A stretch of DNA of 64,000 nt. Origin: CAWEYO01 sp963813315 (lineage in GTDB: Bacteria > Pseudomonadota > Alphaproteobacteria > Rhizobiales > Rhizobiaceae). How positions within the stretch are numbered: position 1 is the first letter of the stretch; the number at the start of each line of letters is the position of its first letter. Under the pieces are notes generated by a model. That model searched no databases. It had not been told where the DNA came from and worked only from the letters and a program-made list of their open reading frames with translations. The stretch spans positions 93,601 to 157,600 of the forward strand of contig CAWEYO010000019.1 of NCBI GenBank assembly GCA_963813315.1, in the 5' to 3' direction. The position numbers and the translations under genes are program-made. Below are positions 36,219 to 45,115 of this stretch, piece after piece.

Positions 36219-37664
36219 ATGGCTGAAGCGAAATGGCCGGTTCATGGCGAAATCACCGGCCCGGTCGTCATGATCGGTTTCGGCTCGATCGGCCGCGGAA
36301 CGCTGCCCTTGATCGAGCGCCATTTCAAGTTCGACAAGTCGCGGATGGTGGTGATCGACCCGCGCGACGACGACCGCAAGCTGCTCGACGAGCGCGGCGT
36401 CGCGTTCGTTCAGAAAGCCGTGACGCGGGGCAACTACAAGAAGCTGTTGACGCCTCTTTTGACCAGCGGTGCCGGCCAGGGCTTCTGCGTCAACCTGTCC
36501 GTGGATACCTCGTCGCTCGACCTGATGAAACTCTGCCGCAAGCTCGGCGTGCTCTATGTCGACACCGTCGTGGAGCCTTGGCTCGGCTTCTATTTCGACA
36601 ACAAGGCGGGAAATGAAGCCCGCACCAACTACGCACTGCGCGAAACGGTGCGCGAGGAGATACGAAAGAACCCAGGGGGCACCACCGCCATTTCCTGCTG
36701 CGGCGCCAACCCCGGCATGGTCTCCTGGTTCGTCAAGCAGGCGCTCGTGGACCTCGCGCGCGACCTGAAACTTCAATTCGACGAGCCCGCCGCCGGCGAT
36801 CGCCAGGGCTGGGCGAAGCTGATGAAGAAGGCTGGGGTCAAGGGAATTCACATTGCCGAACGTGATACGCAGCGCGCCAAAAAGCCAAAGCCGATAAACA
36901 CGTTCCTCAACACGTGGTCGGTCGAAGGCTTCATTTCGGAGGGCCTGCAGCCGGCCGAGCTCGGTTGGGGAACGCATGAAAAATGGAAGCCGAAGAACGC
37001 CAAGAAGCACAAATCCGGCTCGAAGGCGGCGATCTATCTCGAGCAGCCCGGCGCCAATACGCGTGTGCGTACATGGTGCCCGACGCCTGGGGCGCAATAC
37101 GGCTTCCTGGTCACGCACAACGAGGCCATCTCGATCGCCGACTACTTCACCGTTCGCGACAAGAAAGACAAAGTCACCTATCGCCCCACCTGTCACTACG
37201 CCTACCATCCGTGCAACGACGCTGTCCTTTCGCTGCATGAAATGTTCGGGGCGTCGGGCAACGCCCAGCCTGTCCACCATGTGCTCGACGAATACGAACT
37301 GGTCGATGGTGCGGACGAACTCGGCGTGCTGCTCTACGGTCATGACAGGAACGCCTACTGGTATGGTTCTCAATTGACACTGGAGCAGGCCCGCGATCTC
37401 GCGCCCTATCAGAACGCGACCGGCCTGCAGGTAAGCTCGGCCGTCCTTGCCGGCATGGTCTGGGCGCTGGAGAATCCGCAGGCCGGCATCGTCGAGACCG
37501 ACGAAATGGATTACCGCCGCTGTCTCGACGTTCAAATGCCATACCTTGGGCCGGTGAAAGGGTACTACACGGACTGGACGCCGTTGGATGGCCGGCCCGG
37601 ACTCTTCCCCGAGGATATCGACATGGACGATCCCTGGCAGTTCCGCAATATTCTGCTGCGATAG
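36219..37664 (+). CDS. hss: Homospermidine synthase
   Basis: A 481-residue NAD-dependent enzyme. It has Rossmann GFGSIGRGTLPL near residues 19-30, VEPWLGFYFD, CCGANPGMVSWFVKQAL and TRVRTWCPTPGAQYGFLVTH. It makes sym-homospermidine from putrescine, the signature polyamine of rhizobia. The ATG at 36219 follows GGGAG by nine bases. The TAG stop (37662-37664) is the first triplet of a palindromic repeat element. Confidence 0.95.
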   Translation: MAEAKWPVHGEITGPVVMIGFGSIGRGTLPLIERHFKFDKSRMVVIDPRDDDRKLLDERGVAFVQKAVTRGNYKKLLTPLLTSGAGQGFCVNLSVDTSSLDLMKLCRKLGVLYVDTVVEPWLGFYFDNKAGNEARTNYALRETVREEIRKNPGGTTAISCCGANPGMVSWFVKQALVDLARDLKLQFDEPAAGDRQGWAKLMKKAGVKGIHIAERDTQRAKKPKPINTFLNTWSVEGFISEGLQPAELGWGTHEKWKPKNAKKHKSGSKAAIYLEQPGANTRVRTWCPTPGAQYGFLVTHNEAISIADYFTVRDKKDKVTYRPTCHYAYHPCNDAVLSLHEMFGASGNAQPVHHVLDEYELVDGADELGVLLYGHDRNAYWYGSQLTLEQARDLAPYQNATGLQVSSAVLAGMVWALENPQAGIVETDEMDYRRCLDVQMPYLGPVKGYYTDWTPLDGRPGLFPEDIDMDDPWQFRNILLR

Positions 37665-37825
37665 AGCATCGGACCCGAAAGTGGGAACCGGTTTCGGGAA
37701 TAATCCGATGCTCAAAACAAAGAGAACATCGGACCCGAAAGTGGGAACCGGTTTCTGAGAAAATCCGATGCTCAAACAAATAGATAGAGCGGCAGCACCT
37801 ATTCCATCGGTGCGTCCACCGCTCT
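37662..37825. repeat. Mosaic palindromic repeat: two type-B modules and one AGAGCGG module
   Basis: Type-B copy 1 runs 37664-37713 and copy 2 runs 37724-37773. Each has a terminal stem GAGCATCGGA/TCCGATGCTC (copy 2 begins GAACATCGGA) around CCCGAAAGTGG...CCGGTTTC. A shorter AGAGCGG...CCGCTCT hairpin follows at 37786-37825. Related composites are at 42187-42303 and 57097-57194. Confidence 0.88.
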
Positions 37826-37913
37826 GGCCGGCCCGCCTGACGTCCAGGATACCTTGCTTTCGGTCTTAAATCGGGCGATTGAAATCGGGCGCAACGAGGA
37901 GAGGACAAGGGTG

Positions 37914-38294
37914 ATGAACAAAGCGTGCAAGGTGTTCGCGGCCGGCTCGGTTGCTGCTGTAGCGGTACTGGCTGGCTGCATGAGCGGCGGTCCGGGCGGG
38001 TCTCCGTTCGGCAGGGGGGGCGTCGAGGGCGAATGGCTGAGCACTGACGGTGTCGCGCTTTCGCGGTTCACCAGCGGAGCCTTCGAGACAGTTGCGACCG
38101 ATACCGGCAACAAGCTCGCAAACGGGACCTACCAGACGGTCGACTCACGCACGGTAACGATCACCGGCAACTCGGTCATCCAGCAGACTCCGATCGGGTT
38201 CAACTGCACGCTCGCAAACCCCAACCAGCTTAACTGCACCAGTTCCTCCGGCCAGACGTTCGTGCTGGTGCGCCGCCCGACGGCGACTTCCTAG
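37914..38294 (+). CDS. omp10: Omp10-family outer membrane lipoprotein
   Basis: A 126-residue lipoprotein. The signal peptide ends in the lipobox LAGC at residues 19-22. The mature part GVEGEWLSTDGVALSRF, FETVATDTGNKLANGTY and NPNQLNCTSSSGQ follows Brucella Omp10 closely in order and spacing. It is an outer-membrane lipoprotein of unknown role. The stop TAG (38292-38294) falls inside the following repeat (CTAGAGC). Confidence 0.86.
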   Translation: MNKACKVFAAGSVAAVAVLAGCMSGGPGGSPFGRGGVEGEWLSTDGVALSRFTSGAFETVATDTGNKLANGTYQTVDSRTVTITGNSVIQQTPIGFNCTLANPNQLNCTSSSGQTFVLVRRPTATS

Positions 38295-38395
38295 AGCATG
38301 ATTCCGAAAAGTGCGTAGCGGTTTTCGGAAAAGATCATGCGAAATCAAGAAATTAGAGCGCGGCGACAACTCCAGTTGAAATCATCGCGCTCTAG
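38291..38395. repeat. Mosaic palindromic repeat, type C with GCGCG module
   Basis: GCATGATTCCGAAAAGTG...CGGTTTTCGG...GATCATGC is followed by TTAGAGCGCGGCG...CGCGCTCTAG. The 5' end includes the stop codon of omp10. A near copy is at 60411-60514. Confidence 0.86.
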
Positions 38396-38689
38396 GGAGA
38401 TGGCCGAAACCCCATCTCGCCAATTGTCGCCAATCGCTGGCGCTTGTGATTGGCCGAAGCCTCCCCGCATCGTCATCCTCGGGCCTGACCCGAGGACCCA
38501 TGCCGGAACGCTCATCGTGGGCGAGGCGGTCGAGAATCTGGACCGCCGCGCACTGCCTTCATGCTCAGGCATGGATCCCAGGGTCTACGCCTTCGCTGCG
38601 CTCCGGCTCCGCCCTGGGATGACGAAGAGAGACGGCGGTCTAGAGAGGACGTACGTTCGGGTACGTGAGTACCGGAAGCGGAGACGACT

Positions 38690-38730
38690 GCCATTTGCAG
38701 ACCGGCATCACCTGAATACCAACGCACCCT
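38690..38730 (+). repeat. 41-bp direct repeat, copy 1
   Basis: Matches 40118-40158 at 38 of 41 positions (core TTTGCAGACYGGCATCA). The two copies flank the CoA-ligase-like gene in the same orientation. Confidence 0.75.
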
Positions 38731-38766
38731 ACTGCGCCGTAATACCAACGCACCCTACTGCGCCGT
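38715..38766 (+). repeat. 26-bp perfect tandem duplication
   Basis: AATACCAACGCACCCTACTG plus CGCCGT is repeated exactly at 38715-38740 and 38741-38766, extending out of direct-repeat copy 1. Confidence 0.8.
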
Positions 38767-38796
38767 GCGTCCTTTCGGACCCGCAAAGGACGCTGT
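38760..38796. repeat. GTCC/GGAC palindromic module
   Basis: GCGTCCTTTCGGAC and CAAAGGACGC form overlapping hairpins ending CTGTA. It is similar to the block at 13435-13474, and a degenerate form lies near 43549-43575. The stretch 38396-38689 between repeats holds no recognisable gene. Confidence 0.55.
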
Positions 38797-38853
38797 ATCT
38801 CTAGGCGGATCCGATACTCTTGAACCCCGCAGCGGGCAGCGGGAGGATGAGGC

Positions 38854-40108
38854 ATGGCCGCGTATTTCGACGACCTGGAAACCCGCGATCCTGCTAAGCG
38901 CGAAAGCGACCTTTTCGCGCGGCTTCCGCGAATTCCTCCTGACCGCGACAGAGGCGGCCCCTGGCTTGGCCCGATGGTTGGCCGGGTGCGATCTTGCCTC
39001 GGTCAGCGACCGGGCCGCTCTTGCAAAGCTGCCCGTCTTGCGCAAGTCCGAGTTGATGGCGTTGCAAACCGCTGCACCGCCCTTCGGCGGCTTTACCGAT
39101 CCATCGGCACTCCGAGGCGGGCGCATATTCCAGTCGCCCGGACCTTTGTGGGAACCGCAGGGCCCTGGCGCCGATCCCTGGTTATCCGCGCGGGCCTTCT
39201 TTGCCGCCGGAATCCGCGCCGGCGACATCGTGCACAATGCTTTCTCCTACCACATGTCGCCGGGCGGTTTCATGCTAGACGAAGCGGCGCGCGCACTCGG
39301 CTGTGTGGTATTCCCGGCCGGCACAGGCAACACCGACAGTCAGGTCGAGGCGGCCGCAATGCTTCGCCCGTCGGTATATTGCGGCACGCCAGATTTTCTG
39401 AAAGTCATGCTCGACCTTGCGGCCGAAAGCGGCAGGGACCTAACGTGCTACCGGATAGGACTTGTGTCGGGGGGCGCTTTGTTCCCCTCGTTGCGCGCCG
39501 AGTACCACCGGCGCGGTATATCGGTTCTGCAGTGTTACGCCACCGCCGAGTTCGGAGTGATCGCCTACGAAACCGCTACGGCAGACGGCTCGCCTTACCC
39601 AGGCATGGTCGTCAACGAGAACCTGATCGTCGAGATTGTACGCCCGGGAACCGGCGATCCCGTTCCCGCGGGAGAGGTCGGAGAAGTGGTGGTCACGAGT
39701 TTCAATCCAGCATATCCGCTGGTCAGGCTCGGCACCGGCGATCTGTCCGTCGCACTGCCTGGTCTCTCGCCATGCGGACGCACCAATATGCGTCTCGGAG
39801 GCTGGATGGGCCGCGCCGACCAGCGCACAAAGGTGAAGGGCATGTTCGTCGATCCCAGGCAGATTGCCGAACTCCTTGCCCGCCATCCGGAAGCCGTCAG
39901 GGCTCGCCTTGTCGTGACCCGGGACGGCGAGCGCGACGTGATGGCGCTGCATATCGAGCCGGCTTCAGACCGCCGGCTCGACCTGGCGGCTATCGAGGTG
40001 TCGCTGCGTGAGTTGACGAAATTGAGCGGAGCCGTGGTCGCCGTTGAGCGAGGGTCGCTTCCCAACGACGGCAAGATTATTTCCGATGAACGCGAGTATG
40101 GCAGATAG
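38854..40108 (+). CDS. Phenylacetate-CoA ligase-like AMP-forming enzyme (reading frame interrupted)
   Basis: The true start is MAAYFDDLETRDPAKRESDL at 38854 with GGGAGG ten bases upstream, the usual N-terminus of PaaK-like proteins. This frame breaks at 38930-38935 (GAATTC); removal of one T gives GAATC and joins to LLTATEAAPGLARWL and the rest of the adenylating domain (YCGTPDFLKVML, CYATAEFGVIAYE, DQRTKVKGMFVDP). Restored length is about 417 residues. The SSGTTG-type P-loop is not visible (FQSPGPLWEPQ in its place), so activity is uncertain. Confidence 0.83.
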
Positions 40109-40117
40109 GCTAAGATC

Positions 40118-40158
40118 GCCATTTGCAGACTGGCATCATCTGAATACCAACACACCCT
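40118..40158 (+). repeat. 41-bp direct repeat, copy 2
   Basis: Same orientation as 38690-38730, three mismatches. It starts 10 bases after the ligase stop. Confidence 0.75.
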
Positions 40159-40252
40159 AAATTCGTTTCCAATTCATGGACCGATGCTGTAGTGAACGAA
40201 TGTTGCATCGAGTGGTGGTAGAGCCACCCGAGCCATCCTTCGGAGATCACGC

Positions 40253-42082
40253 ATGAAAAAAATCGCCGCGTTCGCCGCACTGTCGGTTTCGGCGCTCGCC
40301 ACCTCGGCTGCACCTTCCTTTGCCGACTACACTTTGAACATTCTTCATATCAATGACTGGCACAGCCGCATCGAATCGAACAACAAGTACGAGTCGACTT
40401 GCTCCGAGGAAGAGGAAGGCAAAGGCGAGTGCATCGGTGGCGCGGCCCGCCTCGTGACAGCTGTCGCCGATCGGCGCAAGGCACTGGAAGGCCAGAATGT
40501 GCTGCTGCTCAACGGCGGCGACAATTTTCAGGGGTCGCTTTTCTACACGACATACAAAGGCAAGGTCGAAGCCGAATTCCTGAACCAGATGAAATTCGAC
40601 GCCATGACCGTGGGGAACCATGAGTTCGACGACGGCGAAGACGCCTTGGTGCCGTTTCTCGATGTCGTCACGTTTCCGGTGCTGAGTGCGAACGTGAAGG
40701 CTAGTGCTGCTTCAAAGGTCGGAGATCGCATCAAGCCCTCGATCGTCCTGGAAGTCGGTGGCCAGAAGATCGGCATCGTCGGCGCCGTAACGACCAATAC
40801 GCCGGAGGTCTCGTCGCCCGGACCCAACATCGCCATCGAGGACGACGTCAAGACTATCACCGCCGAGGTCGAGAATCTGAAATCCCAGGGCGTGAACAAG
40901 ATCATCGCGCTAACCCATGTCGGCTACCCGCGCGACAAGGAAATGATCGCTAAAATTCCCGGCGTGGACATCGTGGTGGGCGGTCATTCGCATTCGCTGC
41001 TATCTAACACCGACGCCAAAGCGGAGGGCCCCTATCCGACGATGATCGATAATCCGGAGGGCTACAAGGTTCCGGTCACGCAAGCGGCGTCCTATTCGAA
41101 GTATCTCGGCGAGTTCAAGGTCGTCTTTGATGACAACGGGGTGGTCAAGGAAGCCAAGGGCGATCCCCTCTATCTGGACAATTCGATCAAGCCGGATGAG
41201 GCGGCACTGGCCCGCATCAAGGAACTCGGCGCGCCGATAGAGGAACTGAAAAACAAGGAAGTTTCGGAAGCTACGAAGGCAATCGACGGCAGCCGCGAAA
41301 ACTGCCGGGCGCGCGAATGCGAGATGGGCAATCTCGTCTCGGACGCCATACTCGACCGCGTCAAGGGTCAAGGCGTCGAGATCGTCGTTCAGAACGGCGG
41401 CGGTCTCCGCGCGTCGATCGACCAGGGGGCCGTGACCATGGGCGAGGTGCTGACCGTACTGCCGTTCCAGAACACGCTGGCAACGTTCCAGATTTCCGGC
41501 AAGGACATTGTTGCCTCGCTGGAGGCCGGAGTGAGCGAAATCGAAGAGGCGAAGGGCAAGTTTCCGCAGGTCGCCGGGCTGAGATACGCCTTCGACACTT
41601 CGGTCGCCCCGAATGCGGGCCGCATAAAATCGGTTGAGGTCATGGAGGGCGATGCATGGAAGCCGATCGACCCTGCCAAGGTCTACACCGTTGCCACCAA
41701 CAACTTCGTGCGGCAGGGTGGCGACGGCTACAAGATTTTCGCTGAGAACGCGCAGAATGCCTATGACTACGGGCCGAGTCTCGAGCAGGTGGTAGCCGAC
41801 TACCTGACCGCAAACCGGCCATATGCACCGAAGCTCGACGGACGCATTACCGACATGGCGGCCAAGGCAGCGGCCGCACCGGCGGGCGCCGAGCCCGCAG
41901 CGGGCGCATCGGCGGCTGCACCGGGGGATCATGTGATCGAAGCCGGCGACAGTTACTGGAAACTCGCCGAGAAGACCTACGGCAGCGGCATGAAGTGGAA
42001 GGCGATAGCCGATGCCAATCCGGACTACAAGCCGAAGCGGCTGCCGATCGGCGCCACGCTGAAGATGCCGCCGGCAGGCTAA
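40253..42082 (+). CDS. UshA-like 5'-nucleotidase with C-terminal LysM domain
   Basis: A 609-residue exported protein. The signal peptide covers residues 1-24. The metallophosphatase domain has HINDWHSRIE, NGGDNFQGSLF, VGNHEFDDGE and GGHSHSLL metal ligands. The 5'-nucleotidase C-terminal domain follows with QNGGGLRASIDQG and TNNFVRQGGDGY. An Ala/Pro linker near 540-560 leads to a LysM domain (IEAGDSYWKLAEKTYGSG). The LysM part should hold the enzyme on peptidoglycan, which is unusual for UshA relatives. Confidence 0.9.
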   Translation: MKKIAAFAALSVSALATSAAPSFADYTLNILHINDWHSRIESNNKYESTCSEEEEGKGECIGGAARLVTAVADRRKALEGQNVLLLNGGDNFQGSLFYTTYKGKVEAEFLNQMKFDAMTVGNHEFDDGEDALVPFLDVVTFPVLSANVKASAASKVGDRIKPSIVLEVGGQKIGIVGAVTTNTPEVSSPGPNIAIEDDVKTITAEVENLKSQGVNKIIALTHVGYPRDKEMIAKIPGVDIVVGGHSHSLLSNTDAKAEGPYPTMIDNPEGYKVPVTQAASYSKYLGEFKVVFDDNGVVKEAKGDPLYLDNSIKPDEAALARIKELGAPIEELKNKEVSEATKAIDGSRENCRARECEMGNLVSDAILDRVKGQGVEIVVQNGGGLRASIDQGAVTMGEVLTVLPFQNTLATFQISGKDIVASLEAGVSEIEEAKGKFPQVAGLRYAFDTSVAPNAGRIKSVEVMEGDAWKPIDPAKVYTVATNNFVRQGGDGYKIFAENAQNAYDYGPSLEQVVADYLTANRPYAPKLDGRITDMAAKAAAAPAGAEPAAGASAAAPGDHVIEAGDSYWKLAEKTYGSGMKWKAIADANPDYKPKRLPIGATLKMPPAG

Positions 42083-42102
42083 TTGCAATTGCGGCCCAAC
42101 GA

Positions 42103-42130
42103 AACCCGCCCGCCCGCCGGGCGGGTTTTT
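42103..42130 (+). terminator. Rho-independent terminator of the nucleotidase gene
   Basis: AACCCGCCC (42103-42111) pairs with GGGCGGGTT (42119-42127) around a 7-base loop, followed by TTT. It begins 20 bases after the stop codon. Confidence 0.88.
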
Positions 42131-42186
42131 CGTCATGCTGACGCCGCCCGCGGCCAGAGGCTGCATTGCAATGGTATTCCGCGAGG

Positions 42187-42303
42187 CTAGAGCGGCAGAC
42201 GCACCGATGGAATCTGATGGAAACGGTGCTGCCGCTCTAGCTCCTTGTTTGAGCATCGGATTTTCCCCGAAACCGGTTTCCACTTTCGAGTCCGATGCTC
42301 TAG
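42187..42303. repeat. Mosaic palindromic repeat: AGAGCGGCAG module plus type-B module
   Basis: CTAGAGCGGCAG...CTGCCGCTCTAG (42187-42240), then GAGCATCGGA...TCCGATGCTC (42251-42300) around CCGAAACCGG and CCACTTTCG. Opposite orientation to the 37662-37825 copy. It lies just upstream of hemH. Confidence 0.88.
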
Positions 42304-42329
42304 TTTCCCTCCAACCAGGGGAATAACGC

Positions 42330-43379
42330 ATGAAGCAATCCGCAAGCGCCAAGGCGACCGGCCCGCTGCCGGTCGGACACAAACCGGTCACGGCCAGCAA
42401 GATCGGCGTGCTGCTCGTCAATCTCGGTACGCCTGACGGCACCGACTTCGTCTCCATGTGGCGCTATCTGAGGGAGTTCCTGTCTGATCCGCGCGTGATC
42501 GAACTCAACAAGGCCATTTGGTACCCCATCCTCTACGGAATCGTTCTCAACACGCGGCCCCAAAGGTCCGGCGCCAACTACGAGAAAATCTGGAACCGGG
42601 AGAAGGATGAATCCCCGCTGAGGACCTTCACGCGCTCGCAATCCGCGAAACTTTCAAGCGCGCTCGCAGACCATCCGGACATCGTCGTTGACTGGGGCAT
42701 GCGCTACGGCAGCCCGTCGATCGAGAGCACGGTGCTCCGCATGGTGGCGCAAGGCATCGACCGGATCGTGATGTTTCCGCTCTATCCGCAATATTCGGCA
42801 ACGACCACGGCGACGGCCAATGACAAGTTGTTCCGCGCATTGATGAAGATGCGCAACATGCCTGCAATTCGAAGCGTGCCCGCCTACTATGACGAACCAG
42901 CCTATATCGAGGCGCTGGCGCGATCTGTCGAACGGCACCTTGCCTCGATCGATTTCGAACCTGAGGTGGTCATTGCCTCCTACCATGGAATCCCCAAGGC
43001 CTATTTCGAACGCGGAGACCCCTACCACTGCCATTGCCAGAAAACGACCCGGCTGCTGCGCGAACGTCTCGGCTGGGACGACATGAAACTGTTCACGACG
43101 TTCCAGTCGCGCTTCGGTGCCCAGGAATGGCTGCAGCCGTACACCGACCGGACTGTGGAGCGGCTCGCACGCGAAGGCGTGAAGTCGATCGCGATCGTCA
43201 ATCCCGGTTTTGCCTCCGACTGCATCGAGACGCTGGAGGAGATAGCCGGCGAGGCAGCCGAGATGTTCCGTCACGCCGGAGGCAGGAATTTCAGCCACAT
43301 CCCCTGCCTGAACGACAGCGAGGACGGCATGATGGTGATCGAAGCACTCGTGCGCAGAGAGCTTGCCGGCTGGATCTGA
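42330..43379 (+). CDS. hemH: Ferrochelatase
   Basis: A 349-residue enzyme. It shows VLLVNLGTPDGTD near residues 27-39, FPLYPQYSATTT, the catalytic SYHGIPKAYFERGDPY (His) and NPGFASDCIETLEEI. It inserts Fe2+ into protoporphyrin IX in the last step of haem synthesis. Cytoplasmic or membrane-associated. Confidence 0.96.
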   Translation: MKQSASAKATGPLPVGHKPVTASKIGVLLVNLGTPDGTDFVSMWRYLREFLSDPRVIELNKAIWYPILYGIVLNTRPQRSGANYEKIWNREKDESPLRTFTRSQSAKLSSALADHPDIVVDWGMRYGSPSIESTVLRMVAQGIDRIVMFPLYPQYSATTTATANDKLFRALMKMRNMPAIRSVPAYYDEPAYIEALARSVERHLASIDFEPEVVIASYHGIPKAYFERGDPYHCHCQKTTRLLRERLGWDDMKLFTTFQSRFGAQEWLQPYTDRTVERLAREGVKSIAIVNPGFASDCIETLEEIAGEAAEMFRHAGGRNFSHIPCLNDSEDGMMVIEALVRRELAGWI

Positions 43380-43481
43380 GAGAAAAACATTCGCACCGCT
43401 GCTGATTGTAACGCGCGGAGATCACCCTTAACTCTTTCTTCGGCGGGTCTGTGCTGACAGTCCGCAGATTTGCGAGCGTCT

Positions 43482-43531
43482 GAGCATGATCCCGAAAAGT
43501 GCATCGCGGTTTTCGGACAAGACCCTGCGGG
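43482..43531. repeat. Type-C palindromic repeat, degenerate copy
   Basis: GAGCATGATCCCGAAAAGTG...CGGTTTTCGG is intact, but the distal arm (GACCCTGCGG instead of GATCATGC) is altered. It has no paired GCGCG module. Confidence 0.7.
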
Positions 43532-43590
43532 AATCAAAGAGTAACTCGGGTGCGCTTCGGACGCGCAAGGGTGCCCAAAAACATCTGTGC

Positions 43591-43630
43591 ATGATCCTTT
43601 CCCAAAAGTGAAACCACTTTTGAGGATCAT
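43591..43630. repeat. Hairpin repeat upstream of the SPFH gene
   Basis: ATGATCC...AAAAGTG and CACTTTT..GGATCAT form a 40-base palindrome ending 18 bases before the SPFH start. It shares the AAAAGTG core with the mosaic repeats. Confidence 0.75.
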
Positions 43631-43648
43631 TTGCCAAGGGAGAGCTTG

Positions 43649-44597
43649 ATGCCGTTTTCTGGCTTCGACATCGTCATTCCGCTTCTGGTCGTCCTTGTTC
43701 TTTTCCTGCTTTTTGCGGGCATCAAGACCGTGCCGCAGGGCTATAACTACACGGTCGAGCGCTTCGGACGCTATACCAGGACGCTCGCGCCCGGCCTCAA
43801 TATTATCATTCCCTTTTTCGATCGCATCGGCGCCAGGATGAACATGATGGAGCAGGTGCTCGACGTACCGACCCAGGAAGTAATCACCCGCGACAACGCC
43901 ATCGTGGCGGTCGACGGGGTTGCCTTCTACCAGGTGCTGAATGCGCCGCAGGCGGCTTATCAGGTTGCCGGCCTCCAAAATGCCATTCTCAAGCTGGCGA
44001 TGACGAACATCCGCACCGTGATGGGCTCGATGGATCTCGACGAGCTTTTGTCGAACCGCGACGTGATCAACGAGCGCTTGCTGCGCGTCGTCGACGAGGC
44101 CGCGCATCCCTGGGGGATCAAGGTGACGCGCGTCGAGATCAAGGACATCAATCCGCCGGCGAACCTGGTCGAGTTCGATGGCGCGCCAGATGATGGCCGA
44201 GCGCAACAAGCGGGCGCAAATCCTCGAGGCGGAAGGCTTGAAGCAGGCCCAGGTGCTGGAAGCCGAGGGCCGCAAGGAAGCCGCGTTCCGCGATGCCGAA
44301 GCACGCGAACGCTCTGCCGAGGCTGAAGCCCGCGCCACGCAGGTCGTGTCCGAAGCGATTGCCAAGGGCAACGTTCAGGCCATCAACTATTTCGTCGCGC
44401 AGAAGTACACGGAGGCGCTGGCAAAAATCGCGTCGGCCAACAACAGCAAGGTGGTGCTGATGCCGATGGAGGCGTCATCGCTGATCGGATCGTTGGGCGG
44501 TATAGGGGCGATCGCGAAGGAGGTCTTCGGCAACGATGCATCCGCCCGCGCGCCTTCGGCCGCGCGTCCGCCGCAGATCGACCGGGACCGGAGCTGA
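43649..44597 (+). CDS. SPFH/Band 7 (stomatin, QmcA-like) membrane protein (reading frame interrupted)
   Basis: The start is at 43649 (MPFSGFDIVIPLL), with GGGAG upstream. An N-terminal membrane segment (about residues 7-28) is followed by the Band 7 domain (VPQGYNYTVERFGRYTRTL to IKDINPPANLVE). The frame breaks at 44171-44176 (GAGTTC). With one T removed it reads VESMARQMMAERNKRAQILE into the expected coiled coil and the C-terminus ending at 44597 (about 315 residues). It is followed by NfeD, its usual partner. Confidence 0.88.
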
Positions 44598-44618
44598 TGG
44601 AAACCGCGGAGGAAAGCC

Positions 44619-45083
44619 ATGCTTGAACGCATCGTTTTCGAACTTGGGCCATGGAACTGGATGGTTCTGGGCTTCGCCCTGCTCGCGCTGGAAATCGTGC
44701 TGCCAGGCTTCTTCCTGCTGTGGATTGGCATTGCGGCGCTGCTGACCGGCGCCCTTTCGCTACAGCTTTGGGATGCGACCTTCTGGACCTGGCATGTTCA
44801 GGTCGTGGTGTTCCTGGTGCTCTCGTTGGCCGCGGCCTATGCCGGCAAGAAGATCGCGGGCGGCGGCAACGTCGAGACCGACCAGCCGCTCCTCAACCGG
44901 CGGGGCGAGCAGTTGATCGGACGCACCGCGACGCTGACGGAACCGATCACCGATGGGCGCGGACGCATTCGCATCGGCGACACAATATGGCGGGTGTCAG
45001 GGCCGGACCTTCCGGCGGGTGTACGCGTGCGCGTCAAGGCCGCGACCGACAGCGATCTGGAATTGGTTGTCGAGCCTGTGTAG
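44619..45083 (+). CDS. NfeD family membrane protein
   Basis: 154 residues with two to three membrane segments in the first 85 residues, then a C-terminal OB-fold domain (LIGRTATLTEPITDGRGRIR, DTIWRVSGPDLPAG). NfeD proteins work with SPFH/stomatin proteins, which is exactly the upstream neighbour. Probably in one operon. Confidence 0.92.
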   Translation: MLERIVFELGPWNWMVLGFALLALEIVLPGFFLLWIGIAALLTGALSLQLWDATFWTWHVQVVVFLVLSLAAAYAGKKIAGGGNVETDQPLLNRRGEQLIGRTATLTEPITDGRGRIRIGDTIWRVSGPDLPAGVRVRVKAATDSDLELVVEPV

Positions 45084-45115
45084 CTGGCGCCTCCTGCATC
45101 TGGCGCCGCCACTCG

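Noticed and set aside
36105..37775. 556-codon minus-strand frame over homospermidine synthase
   Set aside because: Antisense shadow of a well-conserved gene, starting inside a repeat.
38715..38766. Tandem repeat considered as a CRISPR array
   Set aside because: Only two contiguous copies without spacers, and no cas genes.
41000..42457. 485-codon minus-strand frame over the nucleotidase gene
   Set aside because: Antisense shadow that also runs through a terminator and a repeat element.
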